From Sphingomonadaceae bacterium (lineage in GTDB: Bacteria > Pseudomonadota > Alphaproteobacteria > Sphingomonadales > Sphingomonadaceae): DNA of 64,000 nucleotides. The DNA is taken from positions 62,001 to 126,000 of the forward strand of contig CANFXW010000009.1 in the NCBI GenBank assembly GCA_947451145.1, read 5' to 3'. Below, piece after piece: positions 40,294 through 49,327 of this stretch. Every line of letters starts with the position of its first letter. The first letter of the stretch is position 1. The position numbers were made by a program, and so were the translations under genes. Below the pieces are notes generated by a model. The model made no database searches. It was not told where the DNA came from and worked only from the letters and a program-made list of their open reading frames with translations.

Positions 40294-43017
40294 CTAGACC
40301 TTTCGCGTCCCGCTCACTTTGGCGGAACCGAACATGCCCATCTTGCACTTGCCGGAAACAGAATCGCCATCGAACTGAAGGTCATACTTCAGGGTGATCT
40401 TCATCGGCTTCTCGACCTTGAGGTCGAAGCGAACGCGGCCCTCTTCCAGCGTGCCGCCGCTGAACTCCTGCGTGCCCTCTGGGCTATCAAAGCGTCCTGA
40501 TACGGCGCTCCCAACGATCGCAAAAGTCACCACCATGCCCTGCGGCCCCATCGGGGTTTTGAGCACCATGTCCCATGCCCCTTCAACCCGCACTTCGCCC
40601 GCAGGCGCGGCGGCTGCCGGGGCGGGTTCGGACGCGGGTACGTCCGCTGAAACGACTACCGGCGCGGGAGCTGAATGCGCGGTGAGATCGCGCCCCTCGA
40701 TCACCGAGAGCAATTTGGTCGGGGTGAGCGGCAGGGCCAGGGTGTCGGGCAATTCGCCAAAAGGGCTGAGTGCATCGGCGATGGCATTGACCAGCGTCGG
40801 CGGACCGATGATCGCGCCGCCCTCACCCACGCCGCGCATACCGCCCAGCGCCTGGCTGGGCGTGTTGGCGTGGACGAATTCGAACTCGGGAATATCGCTG
40901 ATGGCCGGGAGCAGATAGTCCTTGAAGGTCGCCGCCAGCGGATTGCCGCGCGCGTCGAAGGGCATTTCCTCCAGCAGCACCATGCCGATGGCCTGCGCGA
41001 GGCCGCCCGATATCTGGCCTTCGACCACGGCGGGATTGATCACCGTCCCGCAGTCCTCGCTTGAGATCCAGCGCAGGATCTTCACAAAGCCGGTTTCGGC
41101 ATCGACCTCGACGACGCAGGCATGGGCGGCGCTGGTGAAGGTCATCGGCGGTGGCTGATAGCGGTGCTGCACTTCAAGCCCGCTTTCGCAGCCGGGCGGC
41201 AGACGGTCGGGCTCACCATAGGCAATCGCGGCAATCTCGCCGAGCTTGCGCGACATTTCCGGTGCGCCCGCGACGTGCACCATGCCGCCGTTGATAGTGA
41301 TGGTTTCGGCGCTGGCATTGAGCAGGTGTGCCGCGATGGTCTTCACTTTGGCCGCCAGCAGGTCTGCCGCCGATATGGCCGCGCCGCCGCCGATCACGCC
41401 TTGTCGGCTGCCTGCCGCACCCGGCGAAAATCCGCCGCGCGCGCTATCGCCCTCGAACACGGTAACGTCTTCATAGGCTACGCCCAGCCGGTCGGCGATG
41501 ATCTGCGCCATGGTGGTGGCTGTGCCGTGACCCTGGCTGTGGGTAGACATGGTCGCGGTGACCTTGCCGGTCGGCTCGATCCGGATCTGCGCCAACTCGC
41601 CAGTCATCACCGGCATGGAGCCCGCCGAGCCGGTCGGTTCGACATAGGTGGCAAGGCCAAAACCGAGGTAACGGCCCTCCGCCCGCGCTGCCACCTGTTC
41701 CTTGCGGAAGGCGGCAAGGTCGAAGTGCTGGAGCAACTTTTCCATGCACTCGGCAGGGGTAATGTCTTCACGCGGAATGCCCATCGAGCTGACGCTCGGC
41801 TGGTCCTTAAGTGTCACCAGATTGCGGCGGCGTATTTCAACCGGATCAATGCCGATTTTTCGCGCTGCCTTGTCGAGCAGGGTCTCGCGGATCAGCGATT
41901 CCAGCGCCCACGGACCGCGATAGGCGGCAAGGCCCATGGTGTTGGTGTAGTATCCGCGCGTCAGGAAGGCATAGGCCGGCATCTTGTAAGCCGCCCAGAG
42001 GAACATGTGCACGGCGATGTTGTTGTCCGGCCCTTGCGGGTTCGCGCCGTTGTTGCAGGCATAGTCGCCGTGGCTGGCGAGCAGGTGCCCTTCGGCATCG
42101 AAAGCCGCCTGCAGTGTCATTTCGGCTTCGCGGCACTGGTTGGAGGTGGTCAGCGCCTCATAGCGATCTTCGATCCATTTCAGCGGCCGCCCGAACAGCA
42201 GCGCGGCGAGGATGACCGAGACTTCTTCCTTCCACGGATGGTTCTTGAGCCCGAATGAGCCGCCAACATCCTTGGCGATCACCCGGATCGCGGTTTGCGG
42301 CAGGCCCAGCGACAGGCTCACCCAGCGGGCGATCATGTGCGGGCTCTGGCAGGTGATCCACAAGGTGAGCTCTTCGTTGCCATCGCGCGTGGCGACAACG
42401 CCGCGGCATTCCATCGGAGCCTGCGAGATGCGCTGATGGACGACTTTGTGCATCACCAGATGCGCTGCGCCGTTCAGTGTGGCGGCAAGGTCATCGTCAA
42501 GCTCTTCATCGCCCATTTCGGCGGACACGTTGTCGCTGGTGCCGGGGTGGATCGGCGGGCCAGCCCGTGCATCGGCAAGGGTAACGACTGGATCGAGTTC
42601 TTCGTACTCCACCTCGATCAGCGAGGCGGCGTCTTCGGCCAGCGCGCGACTGTCAGCCACTACCAGCGCAAGCGGCTCACCGACATAGCAGACGCGGGAT
42701 CCGGCCAGCGGGGTGATCTCCACCTCGGGGGGCAGGAGGAAGAAGCTGAGCATCTGCGCATTGAAGTGGGCTAGGTCGGCCTGAGTATAGACCGCGTGGA
42801 CGCCCGGCATGTCTTTCGCTGCCGAGGTATCGATCGAGACGATATTGCCCCGGGCAATCGGGCTGCGGGCAAAGGCGCAGTGCAACATGCCGGGTAGCGA
42901 AATATCATCGACGAACTGTCCGCGTCCGGTCAGCAGGCGGGGGTCTTCCTTGCGCAGAACGCGCTGGCCGATGTAGCGCGCGGCCCCAAGCCCTTGTGGC
43001 AATTGCGGGGCGTTCAT
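40294..43017 (-). CDS. Aerobic CO-dehydrogenase-type molybdenum hydroxylase large subunit with extra C-terminal domain
   Basis: About 907 aa from the ATG at 43017, overlapping the CoxS-like stop by 4 bp. YIGQRVLRKEDPRLLTGRGQFVDDI is the usual start of CoxL-like subunits. SFGLKNHPWKEE and the AAYRGPWALESLIRE loop line the Mo site. GVGEGGAIIGPPTLVNAI carries the catalytic Glu. The loop is not the CO-specific AYRCSFR, so it is a general xanthine-dehydrogenase-like hydroxylase. After about residue 780 there is a linker rich in Ala/Pro and a 100-aa beta-rich domain (VEGAWDMVLKTPMGPQGMVVTF ... SGKCKMGMFG) not found in standard family members. Confidence 0.9.
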   Translation of the reverse strand: MNAPQLPQGLGAARYIGQRVLRKEDPRLLTGRGQFVDDISLPGMLHCAFARSPIARGNIVSIDTSAAKDMPGVHAVYTQADLAHFNAQMLSFFLLPPEVEITPLAGSRVCYVGEPLALVVADSRALAEDAASLIEVEYEELDPVVTLADARAGPPIHPGTSDNVSAEMGDEELDDDLAATLNGAAHLVMHKVVHQRISQAPMECRGVVATRDGNEELTLWITCQSPHMIARWVSLSLGLPQTAIRVIAKDVGGSFGLKNHPWKEEVSVILAALLFGRPLKWIEDRYEALTTSNQCREAEMTLQAAFDAEGHLLASHGDYACNNGANPQGPDNNIAVHMFLWAAYKMPAYAFLTRGYYTNTMGLAAYRGPWALESLIRETLLDKAARKIGIDPVEIRRRNLVTLKDQPSVSSMGIPREDITPAECMEKLLQHFDLAAFRKEQVAARAEGRYLGFGLATYVEPTGSAGSMPVMTGELAQIRIEPTGKVTATMSTHSQGHGTATTMAQIIADRLGVAYEDVTVFEGDSARGGFSPGAAGSRQGVIGGGAAISAADLLAAKVKTIAAHLLNASAETITINGGMVHVAGAPEMSRKLGEIAAIAYGEPDRLPPGCESGLEVQHRYQPPPMTFTSAAHACVVEVDAETGFVKILRWISSEDCGTVINPAVVEGQISGGLAQAIGMVLLEEMPFDARGNPLAATFKDYLLPAISDIPEFEFVHANTPSQALGGMRGVGEGGAIIGPPTLVNAIADALSPFGELPDTLALPLTPTKLLSVIEGRDLTAHSAPAPVVVSADVPASEPAPAAAAPAGEVRVEGAWDMVLKTPMGPQGMVVTFAIVGSAVSGRFDSPEGTQEFSGGTLEEGRVRFDLKVEKPMKITLKYDLQFDGDSVSGKCKMGMFGSAKVSGTRKV

Positions 43018-43490
43018 GTGCCCGGCTCCGCGGCAAGGCGGCGCGCGGCGCGGCGGATGCCTTGGTATCCGGTGCAACGGCAGATGTGGCCCGACAGCGA
43101 ATTCATCAGCGTCGCCTCGTCAGCTTTGTCCTGCCCGCCGGTCAGCGCGGCGAGCGTCATCACTATGCCGGGCGTGCAAAAGCCGCACTGCAGCGCGTGT
43201 TCCTCGCGCATGACCTGCTGCACCGGGTGGAGTGTGCCGTCGCTATCGGCGAGGCCCTCGGCGGTGGTCACTTCCGCGCCGTCGGCTTGCACTGCGAGTA
43301 TCAGGCAGCTCCGCACAGCGCGGTCATCAACGATCACCGTGCAGGCACCGCAAACGCCATGCTCGCATCCCAAATGCACCCCGGTGTAGCCCGCCTCATC
43401 GCGCAGATAGTCACCCAGCGACATGCGCGCTTCGACTGTGGCTGCGTGACGGCGGCCGTTGATGGTCAGATTGACGCGGTGCTCGCTCAT
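43014..43490 (-). CDS. (2Fe-2S)-binding subunit, CoxS-like
   Basis: 158 aa. The plant-type cluster motif LGCEHGVCGACTV then RSCL binds the first centre. QCGFCTPGIVM and ICRCTGYQGI bind the second. It passes electrons from the Mo site to FAD. Start and stop overlap both neighbours by 4 bp (ATGA), so subunits are made in step. Confidence 0.95.
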   Translation of the reverse strand: MSEHRVNLTINGRRHAATVEARMSLGDYLRDEAGYTGVHLGCEHGVCGACTVIVDDRAVRSCLILAVQADGAEVTTAEGLADSDGTLHPVQQVMREEHALQCGFCTPGIVMTLAALTGGQDKADEATLMNSLSGHICRCTGYQGIRRAARRLAAEPGT

Positions 43491-44356
43491 GCGGCCTCCC
43501 GGACAGTTAGAGCCTCGCGCAGGGCCTTGGCGAACAATCGCCTGCCCACCGTGCGGCGGTATTCGGCGCTGGCGTGGTGATCATCGAAAGGAGCGCATTC
43601 GCTGAGTGCGAGTTCGGCGATGGCATCGGCATTGACGCTGTCCAACGCTTGCCCAAGCAATGCGGCCTCTGCAGCGCGGGCGCGGATCGGGGTGCCGCCC
43701 ATGCCGAACCAGCCGAGCCCGGCGCGGGTTATCGAACCGCCCTCAAGCGCCAGCGCACCGACCATGCCTACCAAAGCAAAGTCGCCCGGCCGCTGCGCCA
43801 GTTCGCGGAACAGAGTGATGTGGCCGCTCGGCCAATGCGGAAAGGTGATGCCGGTGACCAGCTCATCGGGTTCGAGCACGGTCATGAAGGGGCCGACGTA
43901 GAATTCGGTCGCGGCAACCGAACGGCGACCGCGCACCGAGGCGATCTCGATGCTCGCACCCAGCGCCACGGCGCAGGCGGGCTGCTCCGCTGCCGGTTCG
44001 CCCAGCGTGATCGACCCACCCACAGTGCCGCGATTGCGCGTCTGGTGGTGGCCGACATGGCGCAGCGCCTCGACCAGCACTGGCAGTTCAGCGGCGAGCA
44101 GCGCGTTGCTCAGCGCATCGCACTGCCGCGTGGCTGCGCCGATGCGGATGCCGTTTTCGCTGCGTGATATGCCAGACAGTTCAGGGATCTTGTTGATGTC
44201 GACGAGCACGAAAGGCTGGCTCATCCTGAGATTAAGCAGCGGCATCAGCGTCTGCCCGCCGGCGAGCACTGTCGCTCCGCCACCTGCTTCGGCGAGCACT
44301 TTGCAGGCCTCTTCCACCGAAGTCGGCGCGACATAGTCAAACGGGGCGGGCTTCAC
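43487..44356 (-). CDS. FAD-binding medium subunit, CoxM-like
   Basis: About 289 aa from the GTG at 44356, overlapping the CoxG-like stop by 4 bp; the longer track frame runs through that gene in the wrong frame. KPAPFDYVAPTSVEEACKVL opens the family. GATVLAGGQTLMPLLNLRMSQP and RNRGTVGGSITLGEPAAEQP are the two FAD-binding loops. GWFGMGGTPIRA lies in the C-terminal domain. It accepts electrons from CoxS. Confidence 0.93.
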   Translation of the reverse strand: MKPAPFDYVAPTSVEEACKVLAEAGGGATVLAGGQTLMPLLNLRMSQPFVLVDINKIPELSGISRSENGIRIGAATRQCDALSNALLAAELPVLVEALRHVGHHQTRNRGTVGGSITLGEPAAEQPACAVALGASIEIASVRGRRSVAATEFYVGPFMTVLEPDELVTGITFPHWPSGHITLFRELAQRPGDFALVGMVGALALEGGSITRAGLGWFGMGGTPIRARAAEAALLGQALDSVNADAIAELALSECAPFDDHHASAEYRRTVGRRLFAKALREALTVREAA

Positions 44357-45018
44357 GCCGGCCCTCCGAGCCCCGAGCGATAGCCCGCAACGGCCGAGGC
44401 CAGTGCCAAGGCGACTGCGCCCAGCACCCAGGCCGGAGCCGCGCCGCTCTGGCCGAGCAGGTAGCCAGCGACAATCGCGACAGCCAACGCCGCCAGCCAT
44501 GCCAGCGGGAAGCCGCCAGTGCCTGCAGCAACAGGCCGTGCAGGGGCTGCGGATGAGACGGCTTCAACAAGCGCTACACCGCCACCCACAACTTCCCCGA
44601 ACTTGGCAAAGAACTTACCCGCCATTTGTTTGGCGGTAGCATCGATGATCGGTCCGCCAAGCTGCGCCATGCGCCCGCCTACGTCGGCATCGACTTCATA
44701 GCTGACTAGCGTGCCCGCGCCGTCATCGCTCAGCTGCACCCTAGCGCTGCCCTTGGCACTTCCGGCGATGCCGCCATTGCCCTGCCCGGTGATGGTATAG
44801 CCGTTGGGCGCGTCGATATCGGATAGCTGGACCGATCCCTTGAACCGCGCACCGATGGGGCCGACCTTGACTTCGGCTTGCGCGACAAAGCGGTCTTCGT
44901 CCTCGCGTTCAAGGCTCTGGCAGCCGGGAATGCACTGGCGCAGCACCTCCGGATCGTTGAGCGCCGCCCAGACCTTGGCTCGCGGGGCAGAGACCCGCTG
45001 TTCTCCCGTCATTCGCAT
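44353..45018 (-). CDS. CoxG-like SRPBCC protein with C-terminal membrane anchor
   Basis: 221 aa (an ATG two codons in is an alternative start). MTGEQRVSAPRAKVWAALNDPEVLRQCIPGCQSLERE is the CoxG/carbon monoxide dehydrogenase subunit G opening, and VKVGPIGARFKGSVQL follows. Residues 170-215 form one or two hydrophobic helices. CoxG-type proteins anchor the dehydrogenase at the membrane and help deliver electrons to quinone. First gene of the coxG-M-S-L operon. Confidence 0.9.
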   Translation of the reverse strand: MRMTGEQRVSAPRAKVWAALNDPEVLRQCIPGCQSLEREDEDRFVAQAEVKVGPIGARFKGSVQLSDIDAPNGYTITGQGNGGIAGSAKGSARVQLSDDGAGTLVSYEVDADVGGRMAQLGGPIIDATAKQMAGKFFAKFGEVVGGGVALVEAVSSAAPARPVAAGTGGFPLAWLAALAVAIVAGYLLGQSGAAPAWVLGAVALALASAVAGYRSGLGGPA

Positions 45019-45218
45019 CGGCTTCGAATCCCCGATTTATGATACACTGTGTCTTATATCTTTCCCATAGAGTAGTCTCCGGATCGGGCGCAAGTCCATA
45101 TGGTCCATGAGCGGCTGGCGGTGGCGTCGCATCTTCCCGGCGATCACTGGCCCAGCAACCCTTGCCCTCGCGCCACGTCTCGCCAACACTCGGGCGAGCA
45201 TGCGAGAGGAGCAGCCCG
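45019..45218. promoter_or_regulatory. Divergent promoter region of the cox-like operon and CMD genes
   Basis: 200 bp. TTATGATACACTGTGTCTTATATC near 45,038-45,060 holds a small palindrome (ACAC-T-GTGT) and -10-like AT-rich words. It is the probable shared control region for the molybdenum hydroxylase and the decarboxylase-family genes. Confidence 0.35.
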
Positions 45219-45848
45219 ATGGGCGCGATTGAAACCAGTGAAATTCCCGTCGATGTGGCAGCACGGCACGCGCAAACGCTGGGTGATGCCCCGCGCATCG
45301 CCCCGCTCAAGCAGGCCGAGATGGGAGCCGACGATCTGGCGCTGTGTATTGCGATCCGCGAATCCGTGGGCGTTTTCGAACACAGCCGTATCCCCGATTA
45401 CATGCTGACAATGATCAAGCATCCCGAGCTGTTCCGGTGCCAGATGGAAATGGGGACCGTGTTGTTTCAGGGCCGGATTGGCGCTCGCGAGCGGGAGCTG
45501 GCGGTGCTCAGGGTCGGCTATCTTACGCGCGCACCCTATGAATGGGGGCAGCACGTGGCCATCGCCAAACGCTATGGCCTGTCGGACGAAGAGGTCGAGC
45601 GGGTGACACGCGGCTCGGCAGCAGCAGGCTGGTCGGCGCACGAGGCGGCGATCCTGCGCGGGGTTGAGGAACTGCTCGGCGACCAGTGCATCAGCGATGC
45701 CATCTGGGCCGCGCTGGCGCAAAGCTGGGACGAGGCGCAGCTGATCGAATTTCCGATGATGATCGGGCAATATGTCGCCACTGCCTATCTGCAGAATTCG
45801 TTGCGCATCGCGCTGGAAGGCGAGAACACGGGGCTGATCCGGCGATGA
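45219..45848 (+). CDS. Carboxymuconolactone decarboxylase (AhpD-like) family protein
   Basis: 209 aa from the ATG at 45219, after GAGAGGAGC. Helical bundle with FRCQMEMGTVLFQGRIGARERELAVLRVGYLTRAPYEWGQHVAIAKRYGLSDEEVERV. The AhpD CxxC pair is absent; the E-x-x-x-x-x-x-H part (YEWGQH) is kept, as in the CMD-like subgroup. The enzyme role is uncertain. It overlaps its paralogue by 4 bp. Confidence 0.85.
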   Translation: MGAIETSEIPVDVAARHAQTLGDAPRIAPLKQAEMGADDLALCIAIRESVGVFEHSRIPDYMLTMIKHPELFRCQMEMGTVLFQGRIGARERELAVLRVGYLTRAPYEWGQHVAIAKRYGLSDEEVERVTRGSAAAGWSAHEAAILRGVEELLGDQCISDAIWAALAQSWDEAQLIEFPMMIGQYVATAYLQNSLRIALEGENTGLIRR

Positions 45849-46462
45849 TGCAGTCCGATTCCGAGGCCGAAGAGCGCCAGCGCACTATATTGGGCGCGCC
45901 AATTCGCATTGCGCCCATGGAGCAGGACGAGCTGGGGCCAGAGGTGCGCGACCAGGTCGCCCGTATCGGCGCCTCGCTCGGCTATCAGGCGCCCGAAGTT
46001 CTCACCACGCATTTCGCGGTCATGGCCCGCCATCCCGCGATGTTCCGCTGCCAGCTGGAAACCGGGATCATGTTCTTCACCGAATGCACCCTGCCGCCGC
46101 GCGAGCGTGAGCTGGCGGTGCTGCGCACCGCTTGGCACGCTGGGGCACCTTATGAGTGGGGCGAGCATGTCGATATTGCCCGCAAGCTCGGCATGACCCC
46201 CGAAGATACCGACCGCGTCCGCGCCGGACCGCAGGCACCGGGCTGGAGCGAGCACGAGGCGGCGCTGCTGACGGCGGTGGACGAGCTGTTTGCCGACAAG
46301 ATGATCTCCGATGCCACATGGGCCAAGCTGGCAGAGACATGGAACGATGCGCAGCTGATTGAGCTGCCCTGCCTGGTTGGCCAATACCTTGGTGTCGCCA
46401 TGCTGCAAAACTCGTTACGTATGCCATTGGCTCGAGAATCCAAGGGATTTGCAGAAAGATAG
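45845..46462 (+). CDS. Carboxymuconolactone decarboxylase family protein, paralogue of preceding gene
   Basis: 205 aa. HPAMFRCQLETGIMFFTECTLPPRERELAVLRTAWHAGAPYEWGEHVDIARKLGM mirrors the preceding protein throughout, so the pair arose by tandem duplication. It may form a heteromer with it. The ATG overlaps the previous stop (ATGATG). Lacks the redox CxxC as well. Confidence 0.85.
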   Translation: MMQSDSEAEERQRTILGAPIRIAPMEQDELGPEVRDQVARIGASLGYQAPEVLTTHFAVMARHPAMFRCQLETGIMFFTECTLPPRERELAVLRTAWHAGAPYEWGEHVDIARKLGMTPEDTDRVRAGPQAPGWSEHEAALLTAVDELFADKMISDATWAKLAETWNDAQLIELPCLVGQYLGVAMLQNSLRMPLARESKGFAER

Positions 46463-46504
46463 GCGCTGGGTTAGTCTGGTGCCCTGACAAATTGGGTGCC
46501 GCCG

Positions 46505-47242
46505 ATGACTGATGCTTCTGACCCGCCGCAGGTGGTAAAACGCCATCGCCTCTCCACCCGTCTGTGGCACTGGATCAACGTGGTCTCGGTCGCGATCATG
46601 CTGATGAGCGGGCTGATGATCTTCAACGCCCATCCCCGCCTCTACTGGGGCCAATACGGCGCCAATCCGGATAAGGCCTGGCTTGAACTGCCCGACTTTC
46701 CCGGCTGGATCACGATCCCGTCCTACTACAGCCCGGCCGATGCGCGCGTCTGGCATCTGGCCTTTGCCTGGGTGCTGGGAACGGCGATTGCGGCATACCT
46801 GATCTGGTCGCTTATCAACGGCCACCTGAAGCGGGATCTGCTGCCCAAGCTGTCTGAGCTTTCGCCGGGGCACCTGTGGCAGGATATCAAGGACCACGCC
46901 GCGCTGCGCTTTCCCACGGGCGAGGCGGCGCTGGCTTACAACATCCTGCAGAAGCTGGCCTATGGCGGGGTATTGGTGGTGCTGTTGCCCGGAATTATCC
47001 TGACGGGTCTCGCCATGTCGCCGGGTGTCGATGCTGCGTGGCATTGGCTGCCGGAACTGTTCGGCGGGCGGCAATCGGCGCGATCGATCCATTTCCTCTG
47101 CGCGGGCGGACTGGTCGCCTTCTTCATCGTACACATTGCGATGGTGGTTCTCGCCGGGCCGGTGAACGAGGTGCGTTCGATGATCACCGGTTGGTATCGA
47201 TTGCCGCAGCCCAGGGCCAAGCGGAGTGAAGATCATGAATGA
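46505..47242 (+). CDS. Cytochrome b/b6-type membrane subunit
   Basis: About 245 aa; GTG three codons earlier is the track start. Four to five transmembrane helices carry the heme-ligand histidines: HRLSTRLWHWINVVSVAIMLMSGL, ARVWHLAFAWVLG, ARSIHFLCAGGLVAFFIVHIAMV. This is the Ni/Fe-hydrogenase/formate-dehydrogenase type cytochrome b561 family. The next gene encodes a molybdopterin oxidoreductase, so it probably exchanges electrons between that enzyme and quinone. The stop overlaps the next start by 8 bp. Confidence 0.88.
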   Translation: MTDASDPPQVVKRHRLSTRLWHWINVVSVAIMLMSGLMIFNAHPRLYWGQYGANPDKAWLELPDFPGWITIPSYYSPADARVWHLAFAWVLGTAIAAYLIWSLINGHLKRDLLPKLSELSPGHLWQDIKDHAALRFPTGEAALAYNILQKLAYGGVLVVLLPGIILTGLAMSPGVDAAWHWLPELFGGRQSARSIHFLCAGGLVAFFIVHIAMVVLAGPVNEVRSMITGWYRLPQPRAKRSEDHE

Positions 47243-47999
47243 TACGTTCTCCCGCCGCCGCCTGCTCTCCGCTGGCGCTCTCGGCGCAGGCAGTCTGCTG
47301 CTCGCCGGCTGCGACAAGCTTTCCAAGGCCGGGCCGTTTCGCGATGCGATGGAAGGCGTCGGCAGCCTGCACTTCGGTGCCCAGCGCGCGCTGATGGGTG
47401 ATGCTTTGGCGCGCGAGTTCAGCGAAGCCGACATGTCGCCCAATTTCCGCGCCAACGGCAGCCGGACCGGCGCGGCTAATGCTGACTGGGCCAGCCATGC
47501 TGCGAACAATTTTGCCCAGTGGAAGCTCAAGGTCGACGGCCTCGTCCTGCGCCCGCTCGAACTCAGCCTTGATGCCCTGAAAGCCCTGCCGCAGCGCACC
47601 CAGATCACCCGCCACGATTGCGTCGAAGGCTGGAGTGCAATCGGCAAGTGGCAAGGGCCGCAGCTTTCCGCTGTGCTGGGCATGGCGGGTCTGCTCCCCT
47701 CGGCGCGGTTCCTCGTGTTCCACTGCGCCGATCTTTACGAGGGCAAACCCTATTACGAATCGCTTGACCTGATCGAAGCGCACCACGCGCAGACGATCCT
47801 CGCCTGGCAGATGAACGGCCAGCATCTCCCCGTCGATCACGGCGCGCCGATCCGTCTGCGCTCAGAGCGCCAGCTCGGCTACAAGCAGGCGAAGTACGTC
47901 ATGCGGATCGAGGCGAGGTCGACCCTCGCCGGGCTGTACGGCGGCAAGGGCGGCTTCTGGGAAGATTCGCGCGGATACCAATGGTGGGCGGGGATATAA
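47235..47999 (+). CDS. Tat-exported molybdopterin-dependent oxidoreductase (sulfite oxidase fold)
   Basis: 254 aa. [24 protein letters not shown] is a twin-arginine signal with a lipobox-like LAGC. The sulfite-oxidase-fold domain has [44 protein letters not shown] (Cys ligand to Mo) and [28 protein letters not shown]. With the cytochrome b upstream it forms a two-gene redox module like MsrPQ/YedYZ, though its cytochrome is of the b561 rather than MsrQ type. Substrate unknown. Confidence 0.9.
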   Translation: MNDTFSRRRLLSAGALGAGSLLLAGCDKLSKAGPFRDAMEGVGSLHFGAQRALMGDALAREFSEADMSPNFRANGSRTGAANADWASHAANNFAQWKLKVDGLVLRPLELSLDALKALPQRTQITRHDCVEGWSAIGKWQGPQLSAVLGMAGLLPSARFLVFHCADLYEGKPYYESLDLIEAHHAQTILAWQMNGQHLPVDHGAPIRLRSERQLGYKQAKYVMRIEARSTLAGLYGGKGGFWEDSRGYQWWAGI

Positions 48000-48057
48000 G
48001 GGGAAATTTCGCCGCTGCCGCTTGCCCATCGCGTCCGCATCGGGAATCACGCTGCCC

Positions 48058-48612
48058 ATGACGATTCTCTCAGACCGCTGGATCCGCAACGAAGCCCGCC
48101 ATAACGGCATGATCGAACCGTTCGTCGAAAGCCAGCGGCGCGATGGCTGCATCTCATACGGCCTTTCCTCATACGGTTATGACGCCCGCGTTGCGGACGA
48201 GTTCAAGATCTTCACCAACGTCAACAGCGCCGTGGTCGATCCGAAGAACTTCGACGCCAACTCCTTCGTCGATCGCAAGACGGATGTCTGCGTGATCCCG
48301 CCGAATAGCTTCGCGCTGGCCCGCACGGTCGAATACTTCCGCGTGCCGCGCGATGTGCTGGTGATCTGCCTCGGCAAGAGCACCTATGCCCGCTGCGGCA
48401 TCATCGTGAACGTGACCCCGCTCGAACCGGAGTGGGAAGGCCATGTCACGCTGGAATTCTCCAACACCACGCCGCTGCCGGCCAAGATCTATGCCAATGA
48501 AGGCGCCTGCCAGTTCCTGTTCCTGAAGGGCAATGAGCCTTGCGAGACGAGCTATGCCGATCGCGCAGGCAAATACATGGGCCAGCGCGGGGTCACGCTG
48601 CCGAAACTGTGA
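48058..48612 (+). CDS. dcd: dCTP deaminase
   Basis: 184 aa from the ATG at 48058. [20 protein letters not shown], the substrate loop [70 protein letters not shown] with the catalytic Glu. It converts dCTP to dUTP, feeding dTMP synthesis. Full family length. Confidence 0.96.
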   Translation: MTILSDRWIRNEARHNGMIEPFVESQRRDGCISYGLSSYGYDARVADEFKIFTNVNSAVVDPKNFDANSFVDRKTDVCVIPPNSFALARTVEYFRVPRDVLVICLGKSTYARCGIIVNVTPLEPEWEGHVTLEFSNTTPLPAKIYANEGACQFLFLKGNEPCETSYADRAGKYMGQRGVTLPKL

Positions 48613-48616
48613 CTAA

Positions 48617-48741
48617 TAGCCCTCTCACCTTTAGGGGAGAGGGTTGGGAGATGGGAACGTTACGCCAAGCTTCCCCCTCTCTACTTCGGCTAGGCAGATG
48701 AACTGCCAAGCCTACGTATCTCTCCCCTGAAGGAGAGAGAG
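48617..48741. repeat. 125-bp intergenic repeat with three hairpins
   Basis: CCCTCTC/GAGAGGG (48,620-643), GGCTAGGCAG/CTGCCAAGCC (48,688-712, one mismatch) and TCTCTCC/GGAGAGA (48,719-738). The first and third stems are related to each other in sequence, as the two ends of a small palindromic intergenic unit would be. It probably also ends the dcd transcript. Confidence 0.5.
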
Positions 48742-48765
48742 CAGTGGGATCATTGGAGCAGCTAG

Positions 48766-49320
48766 GTGTCTGGATTTCTCTTCGCCTTCCTTGCCACGTT
48801 ATTGATCAGCCTCGGCGCGCGCGATCAGTTGCTGGTGGCGCAGCTGAGCGCCAAGCAGGGTCAGAGACCTGCTCTCCTCGCGGTCGCAGTTGTCTCCTGT
48901 ACGGTAACCTGCGCTGCGGCAGCGTGGCTGGCGACGATTTTCGTTACCGAACTGCCGACCATTCCGGCGCGGATGGTGTTCGCCGGGCTCGCGCTGGTTC
49001 TGGCTGGCGTTGAGGCTGTGCTGCTGGGCGCGCGAAAACTACCCAAGGAGCCGACCCATTCGCTGTTCGCCGCGCTGATCGTGCTGTTGGCCCAGCAGGT
49101 GACCGATGCTACGCGCTTTGCGGTTCTGGCCTTGGCGATGGTCACGGCAGCACCGGCGCCAGCGGGGATCGGTGGCGCGGCAGGCGGGGCGGTTGCGCTC
49201 GGCATTGCCTGGCTGGCCCCTGAAATCGCGGCGAGGCCAGAGCTTTCCAAGCTCAGGCGGTTGGCCGGACTGTTCCTGCTCGCCGCCGGTCTTGTGCTGG
49301 TATGGCGCGGGGTGCAATGA
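48766..49320 (+). CDS. Six-helix membrane protein, divergent GDT1/TMEM165 (UPF0016)-like
   Basis: 184 aa, GTG start after GGAG. Two repeats of about three helices each. The repeats begin LISLGARDQLLVAQLSAK and LLAQQVTDATRFAVLALA. They occupy the place of the E-x-G-D-K-T/S motifs of GDT1 cation transporters, but the acidic-Gly-Asp core is degraded in both. The resemblance is in layout; transport of Mn or Ca cannot be assumed. Close to the pgl gene (7 bp). Confidence 0.55.
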   Translation: MSGFLFAFLATLLISLGARDQLLVAQLSAKQGQRPALLAVAVVSCTVTCAAAAWLATIFVTELPTIPARMVFAGLALVLAGVEAVLLGARKLPKEPTHSLFAALIVLLAQQVTDATRFAVLALAMVTAAPAPAGIGGAAGGAVALGIAWLAPEIAARPELSKLRRLAGLFLLAAGLVLVWRGVQ

Positions 49321-49327
49321 TCGGCCC

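Noticed and set aside
41122-42258. 378-aa plus-strand ORF
   Set aside because: Antisense of the molybdenum hydroxylase large subunit; no motif.
46415-47683. 422-aa minus-strand ORF
   Set aside because: Opposite the cytochrome b and molybdopterin enzyme genes; low-complexity translation.
48617-48741. Possible CRISPR array or IS end between dcd and the GDT1-like gene
   Set aside because: Only two related stems and no regularly spaced direct repeats; it is a small palindromic intergenic repeat.
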